Shown here one piece after another: positions 57,009 to 64,000 of a stretch of DNA of 64,000 bases. The stretch comes from Rattus norvegicus. Its lineage: Eukaryota > Chordata > Mammalia > Rodentia > Muridae. Location: positions 106,071,688-106,135,687 of the forward strand of contig NC_086025.1 in assembly GCF_036323735.1 (NCBI RefSeq). The letters are read 5' to 3'. Position 1 is the first letter of the stretch, and the number at the start of each line of letters is the position of its first letter. The position numbers were made by a program, and so were the translations under genes. Below the pieces are notes generated by a model. That model had not been told where the DNA came from. It did no database searches and saw only the letters and a list, made by a program, of their open reading frames with translations.

Positions 57009-57612
57009 AGGGGGGAGGAAAGAATAGATAAACATGAATATATACTGCTGGCTCAAAGACAGGTCTGTCAAGCTCCAGAGAAATCTGGAAAGGAGATGGC
57101 CTTCAGAATAATTTTGTTGAAAGCCAAGGATCAAGCCAGGCCACTCATGGAAAAGTGTTGAGCTTTAGAGGGATCTTTGAATTGGGTTAAGACTGCTGGC
57201 TTTGGGACAGAAAACAGTTTGTAACTTGAACATGATGTTGACCTCCCACCATGTGCTCTGTAAACATGCACTGGCCTTCCTTGTCCCTAAGACTGTGTTA
57301 CGGATTCAATGTGACAAGGGTTCCAGAAGGCTGAGCATCTGACCCAGCACATACTGAGATTTTCGATGAATATTTGTTGTTAGAATTCAATACCACTGAT
57401 ATTGGTTGATCTTGGAGGCACTTCTGGAGGGGTTCTAAGTTCTTGTTTTCCAAAACAGAATGGAGCAGAGACACACAGTCACAGCAGAAGCAAGGACTGC
57501 TAATCAAGAAAAGATCACTTAAGAAGAGAATTTAGTAGTTCTAAGTTTCCACTGCACAAAGGATTGGGACTTATAAGTCATGGAGCACATGCTTTTGAGC
57601 TTATCTTGTTCA
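57009..57612. other. Unique non-coding stretch, no gene seen
   Basis: Opens with a short GA-rich patch that is probably the L1 A-tail. Nothing else is recognised. Confidence 0.5.
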
Positions 57613-57958
57613 GTGTTCTATTGCTATGAAGAAACACCATGACTATGAAATTCTTGTAAAGGAAATCATTTAGTTGGGGCTTGCTTACAATTTCAGAGGC
57701 TTAGAACATTAACAGTAAGAAGCATGGAGGCAGGCAGGCAGTGCTTGAGAAGTTCCTGAGAGTTCTACTTTTGGGTCCACAAGCAGTAGGAAGTCAGAGC
57801 CATGGGGCCTGGCTTGAGCTTTTGAAACCTCAAAGTTCAATTCTACTGACTCACTTCCTCCAACAAGGCCACGCCTCCTAATCTTTTCAAATAGTGCCAC
57901 TCCCAAGCATTTGAATCTGTAAGCCAAAGAGGGGCCATCCTTATTCAAACCACCACAG
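57613..57958 (-). mobile_element. MaLR (MT/ORR1-like) solo LTR, nearly full length
   Basis: 'gttctattgctatgaagaaa', 'caccatgactatgaaattc', 'gcatggaggcaggcaggcag', 'gagcttttgaaacctcaaag', 'ctcacttcctccaacaaggc', 'cacgcctcctaatcttttca', 'gggccatccttattcaaacc' and the end 'accaca'. This is the complement of a TG-starting LTR. The best preserved MaLR in the window. Confidence 0.8.
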
Positions 57959-58069
57959 AGCTCATGTGTATATTATGAGCTTTTTGGCTCTTTTGTACAC
58001 ATGGGCATTTTTTTCACGTGGCTCTATTCACCTAAGTTTTACCTGTACATTCTCTTTTTCTTTTTTTCT

Positions 58070-58244
58070 AAAGATTTATCTATTTATTGTAAGTAATGAG
58101 TATAACTGTCTTCAGATACAACTGAAGAGGGTATCAGATCCCATTACAGATGATCGTGTGCCACCATGTGGTTGCTGGGAATTGAACTCAGGACCTCTGG
58201 AAGAGCAGTCAGTGCTCTTAACCACTGATCCAAATCTCCAGCCC
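58070..58244 (-). repeat. B2 SINE
   Basis: Plus-strand order: 'aaagatttatctatttattg' tail, 'ctgtcttcagatacaactga', 'agagggtatcagatcccatt', 'caccatgtggttgctgggaa', 'ttgaactcaggacctctgga', 'agagcagtcagtgctcttaa' and the head 'aatctccagccc'. Near full length and only moderately diverged. CT/T-rich flanks on both sides ('ctctttttctttttt' and 'ctcttttctttttt') are probably the target-site duplication. Confidence 0.9.
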
Positions 58245-58294
58245 TCTTTTCTTTTTTGTGTACACAAATTCTTTAGAAGAAGAACATCAGGGTA

Positions 58295-58587
58295 TGGATA
58301 GATACACATGTGCACATGTATGTGTGCATGTGTAGGCTAGAAGTTAAACTCAGGTTTTATTATCAGGAATCATCTGCTTGGTTCTTGTAAGACAGAGTCT
58401 CTCAGGGGCGTGGAGCTCACCAGTTCAGCTAGACTGGTTGGCCCCAGAGATCCACGTGTCTCTGACTCCCCAGCATGGTATTACAAGTATGTACCACCAA
58501 CCCTATTTATGTTTATCTGGGTTCTTGGTAAACTCAGGTCCCCTTGTTTGTGCAGTGTCATTTTACTGAGACATTTTCTCAGCCAAC
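58295..58587 (-). repeat. B4-like composite SINE
   Basis: 'cacatgtatgtgtgcatgtg' tail, 'gacagagtctctcaggggcg', 'tggagctcaccagttcagct', 'agactggttggccccagaga', 'tccacgtgtctctgactccc', 'cagcatggtattacaagtat' and a worn head 'ttttactgagacattttctc'. Same layout as the copies at 46180 and 63171. Confidence 0.75.
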
Positions 58588-59129
58588 TACATAGGACTTG
58601 ATGTATCACATATCCTATTAGCATCTTAATTGTCAACCCAGGGCTGTGCTCTTTAGTATATGACGTATTACAGGTCAGCTGGAATGCCTCTGTGCACCCT
58701 ATTCTTCTACCTCATCACTAATATTGTGTTTATTGTTAGTGTGGGGCAAGTTGTTTCTAAAGGTAGATGAGAATGCAAAATCCCTAAAACAGCTCCGGAA
58801 AATAATAAAGTAAAAAATTGTGAGTCTCACAATGTTAAACTGCAGCCTTCACGTGGAAGAAGACAGATGAATGGGACACAGGGAGGGGTGACATGATGGA
58901 TAACTTGTTATTTGGCAGTGTGATTGTCAAAGAAAGAGCTTTTCAACAATCGGCAGGAAGTGTAGACTAATGCATGAAAGAAATCAATTCTTTCTTCATG
59001 TGATACTACAGTGTTATCACAAGCCAGATGTTAATGATTCTAGAAGGATACATACTTTACGACAATTTAGAACAATTTTAAATAGGACACATGGACTCAA
59101 AGTGTGAACTGAATGTCATTAAAATAATA
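58588..59129. other. Unique non-coding stretch, possibly L1M-related at its end
   Basis: No recognised repeat except that 59040-59129 may be a worn upstream extension of the L1M fragment that follows. Confidence 0.4.
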
Positions 59130-59392
59130 AACTTATCAAACGCAACGTTAATAAAACGAGGTCAATAATGTATTTGGAAAAGTACTCAAAATGCATCTTA
59201 CAAAGGAATTGAATACAGGATATGTAAAGAGCTCCTTCAAATCAATAGCAAGACAAAGGACCCCACTTAGAAGTGGGCAAAACACTTGATCAGACTCTTG
59301 ACAAAACAACTGTTACAAATATCAGATGAGCAGATGAAAAGGCCCAAATTCTTTAGTGTAGTTGTCATGGAAACACGAACTGAAAGCCAGGC
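59130..59392 (+). repeat. Ancient L1M LINE fragment (ORF2 part)
   Basis: 'gtaaagagctccttcaaatc', 'aatagcaagacaaaggaccc', 'agaagtgggcaaaacacttg', 'gatgagcagatgaaaaggcc' and 'catggaaacacgaactgaa' keep the L1 ORF2 order (aatgggcaaaggacttgaac / ggccaataagcatatgaaaag / gcaaatcaaaac). Heavily diverged; no open frame. Confidence 0.65.
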
Positions 59393-59508
59393 CTGGCAGT
59401 ACTCAGGAGGCTGTGACAGAGAGCAGCCAGAAATGTTATATAGTGAACTATATAGTGAGTTCTAGGTCATCTTGCAACCTCGTCTAAAAAGTAAAAACTA
59501 ACAGAAGA
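59393..59508 (+). repeat. Diverged B1 SINE
   Basis: 'aagccaggcctggcag', 'actcaggaggctgtgacaga', 'tatatagtgagttctaggtc' and 'caacctcgtctaaaaagt' follow the B1 order (gccgggcgtggtggc..ctcgggaggcagaggcag..gtgagttccagg..ccctgtctcaaa), with an internal deletion and a short tandem 'gtgaactatatagtga' patch. Confidence 0.65.
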
Positions 59509-59899
59509 CTTAAGCACCGGCGAATGCCAGTGTCCAGTGTTTTCTGGCTACACTATGCTGACAGTTCCTGCTCGCTAATCTTCTCAAAAAGTCCCTAGGA
59601 GATAGTGAGACAGACAGGTATAGGGAAAGGTTAGTACCCTATGATTCTGCTGGGCTTGAGCCACATGCACCCCTTTCCTAAGAGCATGCTGTGTGACCAC
59701 CTTCTTGGAACTGCCCCATGGTCACCCTCCATTCAGACAAACATATCTGGGAGTGGGAGACAGGGAGTTCATCTAGCCTGAACTGTTTTGGAACTCATGT
59801 GCAGTAAGGAAGATTGTGCCCTGAAAATGATCTTTTGGGGGGAACATTTGTGTTTTCTGTCGTATGCCTGTGTGCACAATTCACCTCAGATTCATGTGG
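59509..59899. other. Unique non-coding stretch
   Basis: No recognised repeat or exon. Confidence 0.5.
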
Positions 59900-60117
59900 C
59901 AGGGGTTTAAAATCCATAGGTCGTGACTCCTTTGGTGGTAATTGAATGACCCAACCCTTTCAAGAGGTCAACTAAGACAGTCCTGCAAGCAGATATTTAC
60001 ATTATGATTCATTACAGTTATGAAGTAGCAACAAAAATAATTTTATAGTGGGGGGGTCATTACAACATGAGGAACTGTATTAAAGAGACATGGAATTAGG
60101 AAAGTTGAGAGCCATTG
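59900..60117. mobile_element. URR1 hAT-type DNA element, nearly full length
   Basis: 'aaaatccataggtcgtgact', 'cctttggtggtaattgaatg', 'gcagatatttacattatgat', 'ttatgaagtagcaacaaaaa', 'taattttatagtgggggggt', 'cattacaacatgaggaactg' and the end 'gaaagttgagagccattg'. The left terminal repeat is worn. Third copy of the family in the window. Confidence 0.8.
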
Positions 60118-62933
60118 CAATATGGGAAAGGACATGCACAGTGAAGAAAAGGCTTTCATAACCTTAGCCTGTCAATCAAAACAGAGAGCCATCTGTACAC
60201 ACACTATGCCCTTTGGTAACCAACTCTCTTCCTCCTAACCCCAGAAAAGGCAACCCAAACAACAATGGCCACTCTAGAGTCCTCTAACTTACACAGCCAG
60301 CTGTTCCCTTGCAGGGCATCTGGACTACACTGTTGCTTTGCTTCTGTATCAAACTCCTTGGTACCTGAGAATCTCTGTGTACCTTCAGTTATTTGAACAA
60401 TATATTAAATGCTTAGACCATGGAAATACCAGGTCCAGCCTGGAGTCACTGGTAATAAAAGCCTGGATCAATTCCTCCTATTTTTCAAATCAGGAGACAA
60501 ACTAAAAAGAGCACACTCTTAGGCCTAGTGGCACACCACTAGCATGGGATAGTCATGGTTTACTAAGAATTGTATCCTCAAACCATCTCTGTATAGAGTC
60601 CCTTTTTTGTACTGCCCCCCAAGATACTTCTCAAACCATATATACAAAGTAGAAGAGGAAAGAGAATCATTTCTAAGATGCATTATACTTGAACAAACTG
60701 GCCCTGATGACAGACAGGGTGAACAGGTGACCTTCATAGGCACAGTTTGGTGGGTCATACCAGCTTAACCCTTTCAGCAGTCTTTACCCCGAAAGCTGTC
60801 AAGGAATGCATGTGTAGCACATTGGGACCCTTCACAGCTATTGGCATTTCAGGATGAAGATCCAAACATGTATGATAAAACATACCTCAAGGGTTTGCTG
60901 AAATTTTTCAGATAATCTCTTGCTATACCCCTGAAATCAATTAGGCATGTTCTTCAAATTCTAGAAGTGTATGGATGTGACAGCCTTTCTCCAAAGTCAC
61001 CAGAACTTACAAATATGCCATGACCTGCCAACTCTCTGGCTTCCTCACAGAGTACCTGTGCCTTCCTGACAAGTGCATGGAGCCTCTCTCAGGAGCAGGT
61101 GTGGTGAAAATCAACTTCCTCCCAAACTTGACATGGCCATCATGGAACTGAGATCACTGTGGTCCATATGGTCAGGATAGTCAGATAAGCACAATGACTG
61201 CCCAATGAGAACCATTTGGGAAGGGAGTGAAATAATGGCCCAATATACATCTCTTTGTAGAAGGAGGGGGAATCAGCAAACCCTGCTGGTGTCCCATCCA
61301 CTCCTCATACACATAGAGGCTGATGATCTTAGGTTCTACAGTTTATAATAGATGGAAGGTGCCTGGGCTTCGAGTGGCAGGGATGTATTTTCCTGCATCA
61401 ACAGCCACCCTTACTGGGGGTGGGACTTAAGGCAACATAGCTGTCTTTGGGTCATCTGTCCTACTATATGCAACCTCCCCCACCCTCTCAAATCTTCTGG
61501 GTTCACCAAGATGGACTTGGATGAAATTGTTCTTTGATCTCTTGTGCTTAATGTGAGATGAATAGATGTTTGCTTACATCTCCCAGAAAAACCCACATAA
61601 CAAGTGCTATGGGCTAATCCCCAAAGACTGCATAAAGGATTACTCACTTTTGACAGTGTATCATATCATGGGAGGCAACAGAGGCAGGGGCTGACGCCTA
61701 AACGTGTGCTTATCTAAAAAGGGTTGTAGCCCAATATGGTAAGAATAGATAATTGCATCTCTAAATCTAAAACATTATTTTCTACCTAATACTTCATAGG
61801 TGATATAGTAAAAGTGAAGAGCTGAAGTGATAGCCATTGCCCTCCATGGTCAGACCAGGCTGGTGACAAGCAACTATGTTTACTAAAGACAGCACATCTA
61901 ACTCAGAAAGAGCCAAAGCCTGAAGCTCATGATTGTATGAGGTTTGAGGGGGCAGAGTTACCCACAACTTAGCATGAGGAGCGATGGGAAGGAGTGAAGT
62001 AGAAATCACTGAGGTGGGAAGGGGAGATAGTCACCTGAGCTTGTACTGAGAACTATAAAGGATGTTGGTGAAGCTGAAACAAGGAACAGGAAGATGGGAG
62101 GCCAGAGAACGGATGGGTTCTGGAACTCCATCCCAAAACCATGGGAAGACCCTGGAGGCCCCGAACAAAGGTGACTATGACATCCAGTGTGCATCTGATC
62201 TGCCTCTCGGGATAAAACATTTGTTGATTGTAGAAAATGTATAAATAATCAAAGCAACAAAAGAGAATGGGAAATGGAGAATGAATTAATTGGCCAGGTC
62301 TTCTCTCTGAGATGGGATTTCCAGAAAATGTTGTTTTTCCCAGCACACATTTCTGTATCTTACATATCATTCTGCAGCAGGACATTTTGTGTTTCCTGAG
62401 ATGAAAATCAAGTGCACTTTGTTTTCATTTTTTTAAAACAAAAATCTCTGCAGACAATGCCTGCTCAGACCATAAGAATAAATTGCAGAGGGAATTGCCC
62501 TCGTATGACCCAGACAGGGACCAGGCATGCTTTAAACCAAAATAGCAAGGTTTTCTGGTGATGTAATGTAATTCTTAAAGTGTCCTTGACATTCTGGAAG
62601 GTTTTATTGGGCCCTATGAGAAGAACAATATAGAACTACAAGGCTGTAAGGGATCTTTCATTTTCAACAATTCAACGCCTGTATTTTACTGCAGTGGGAA
62701 TACAGCTCTGAGAAGTAGGCATTTCAAGGTTCTGTCCTCCCAAAATCAGCAGCATTTCTGCACACCAATTAAAATCACTTACCCAGGAAAATCTGAAGAA
62801 ATCTTCTGTGGTAAACAAGTTGATCATAATTGATTGTAAAGAATGTAAGAGAAACGCAAAACAAATACAGACAAATGAAGACTTTGTGTGTACACTATGT
62901 GCATATATGTATACATACTTTCACATATATAAA
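60118..62933. other. Long unique non-coding stretch, no gene seen
   Basis: About 2.8 kb without a recognised repeat. The AT-rich, repeat-free block at 62260-62700 has the look of conserved non-coding sequence ('gaattaattggccagg', 'ctcctgag'-type spacing), but this cannot be judged without alignment. Open frames of up to 110 codons (62053-62385 minus) show no motif. Confidence 0.45.
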
Positions 62934-62971
62934 TGCACGCATGCGCGCGCGTGCGCGCGCACACACACACA
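62934..62971 (+). repeat. Alternating (CG)n/(CA)n Z-DNA-prone tract
   Basis: Perfect purine-pyrimidine alternation for about 37 nt, with a (GC)n core at 62942-62961 interrupted by one GT step, then about five CA units. It is preceded by an alternating-like TGTA/ATAC stretch from about 62885. It may be the tail of a lost SINE. Confidence 0.95.
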
Positions 62972-63170
62972 AACACATTTTATATATCTCCCATAATGGC
63001 TATCCCATAATGAAATAATTTTCTCCCAGGAACTGACAATGAACTGACAGCTCTAAGTTCTTTATGGTGGAGGTCTAATTCACTGGAACTAGGTCTTCTA
63101 AACATTAATCATACATCCATGGTCATTCCAGAACAAATCCCTTCACCTTAATGTTGTGGGCAGTGGTAGA

Positions 63171-63427
63171 TACAGGGTGTCTTTTATTTCTTTCCACCTT
63201 ACTTGATAAGACAGTGTCTCTCACTGAAGCTGGATCTCACCCACGCAGTTACACTGGCTGATCAGTGAGCCCCATGAATCCTCCTGTCTCCTCCTTCCAA
63301 ACTCTGAAATTATAGGTGCACAGTGCAGCATGTGGCTCTTTAAAAATAGATGGGTGCTAAGGATTTAACTGAGATCCTCATGCTTATGTAGCAAGCACTT
63401 TACCAACTGAGCCATCTCCTCAGAATC
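63171..63427 (-). repeat. B4-like composite SINE
   Basis: 'agggtgtcttttatttcttt', 'ccaccttacttgataagaca', 'gtgtctctcactgaagctgg', 'atctcacccacgcagttaca', 'atcctcctgtctcctccttc', 'tgagatcctcatgcttatgt', 'agcaagcactttaccaactg' and 'agccatctcct'. The best preserved copy of this family here. Confidence 0.8.
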
Positions 63428-63778
63428 TCATTTTTCTTCTTTTTAAACTAATTTTATTGATACCTAGCACACAATACACATAATACTCAATAACCTTCTG
63501 CTGAGTTCGCAGGTGAGTTTTGAGAGGTGTCTCTCTTAGGATAATTACCATCCCAGTCAAGACTTCTCTTACCTGTAGAAAGTAAAGAGCAGCTATGATG
63601 CTGAATTATTTATGTTCTTCTCCTCTCTACCTGTTTACTCCTTCTCATCTCCCACATAGTTCCCCTCATGCCACGATGTCTGCATTTATATTTAACATTG
63701 GCTCTAGGTTTCACCCCACATGCTCAAAGAGCATCCTTTGATGTTTTGCCACAGACATGCTGGTGAGCTGGTGGAAAA

Positions 63779-63781
<3 letters not shown>
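63428..63781. other. Unique non-coding stretch
   Basis: The first part ('ttttaaactaattttattga', then 'acacaatacacataatactc') may be a short antisense L1-like end, too short to call. Nothing else is seen. Confidence 0.4.

Positions 63782-63826
<45 letters not shown>
63782..63826 (+). repeat. (TG)n microsatellite
   Basis: About 22 TG units. The flanks show no recognised repeat. Confidence 0.97.
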
Positions 63827-63827
<1 letters not shown>

Positions 63828-64000
63828 GCTTTCATTAACCTTCAATGTTTACTTTTGCTGTTTTTGTGTGTTTCCTTCAGGCTTCCCATCCCTATACGCA
63901 TTTGACCTACTACACACCGGATAAAAATCCTTCCTTATGTCATGTCCTCCATGGACCCTGGAATGTTCACTTCACAATTGCTGCCTTCGTGTTTCTGTCA

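Noticed and set aside
1..64000. CRISPR array, bacterial operons, ribosome binding sites, plasmid or phage features
   Set aside because: All repeats are eukaryotic SINE, LINE, LTR or DNA elements or simple repeats, and the open frames are short with no operon-like order.

Overview
The window reads as rodent, most likely rat (Rattus), nuclear DNA that is entirely non-coding as far as I can see. The evidence is the interspersed repeats. There is a near-intact ID element (the BC1-derived SINE that expanded in rat) with a perfect target-site duplication. There is a low-divergence rat-type L1 3' end, also with target-site duplications. The rest are older L1 (Lx-like) tails, B1, B2, B3 and B4-like SINEs, MaLR (MT/ORR1-like) LTRs and URR1 hAT-type DNA elements, over a background of worn mammalian MIR, L2 and L1M pieces. 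Long CA/GT and GA microsatellites are also typical of rodents. Base composition is ordinary for a mammalian intergenic or intronic region, and I saw no CpG island.

Layout. 1-14 kb: mostly unique sequence with an L2-like relic, one young L1 tail (4.0-4.4 kb), an unnamed repeat (4.5-4.8 kb), SINEs, a URR1 piece, an ancient L1M piece and a B1/ID composite. 14.7-18.2 kb: a 5'-3' rearranged, internally deleted Lx-like L1 on the minus strand, then a second L1 tail. 18-27 kb: mainly unique, with MIR and MaLR relics, an Lx-like 3' UTR, and a small region bounded by a ~100-bp direct repeat that holds an unexplained 50-codon open frame. 27.2-27.6 kb: a 335-nt uninterrupted homopurine tract whose core is (GGGGAGA)n. 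28.6-31.5 kb: three MaLR LTRs, one split by a full-length URR1. 33.4-35.3 kb: a large inverted repeat (two ~280-bp arms, ~1.07-kb spacer holding an LTR-like block). 36-38.6 kb: MIR, L1 and L2 relics and the young ID element. 39-64 kb: unique sequence with scattered SINEs, MaLR LTRs, MIR/L2 relics, low-complexity tracts, a pair of direct repeats at 52 kb related to the 4.5-kb repeat, and a Z-DNA-prone (CG/CA) tract at 62.9 kb.

Genes. I do not recognise any protein-coding exon, tRNA gene, rRNA gene or structured ncRNA gene. The open frames longer than 60 codons are explained by low-complexity tracts, L1 antisense sequence or chance. The window could be intergenic or lie within a large intron; the sequence alone does not say which. 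Repeat family names come from memory of consensus sequences and not from a database search, so subfamily calls are tentative. I found no convincing undescribed biological system; the most structurally unusual items are the inverted repeat, the homopurine tract, the nested URR1/MaLR insertion and the unnamed repeat family.
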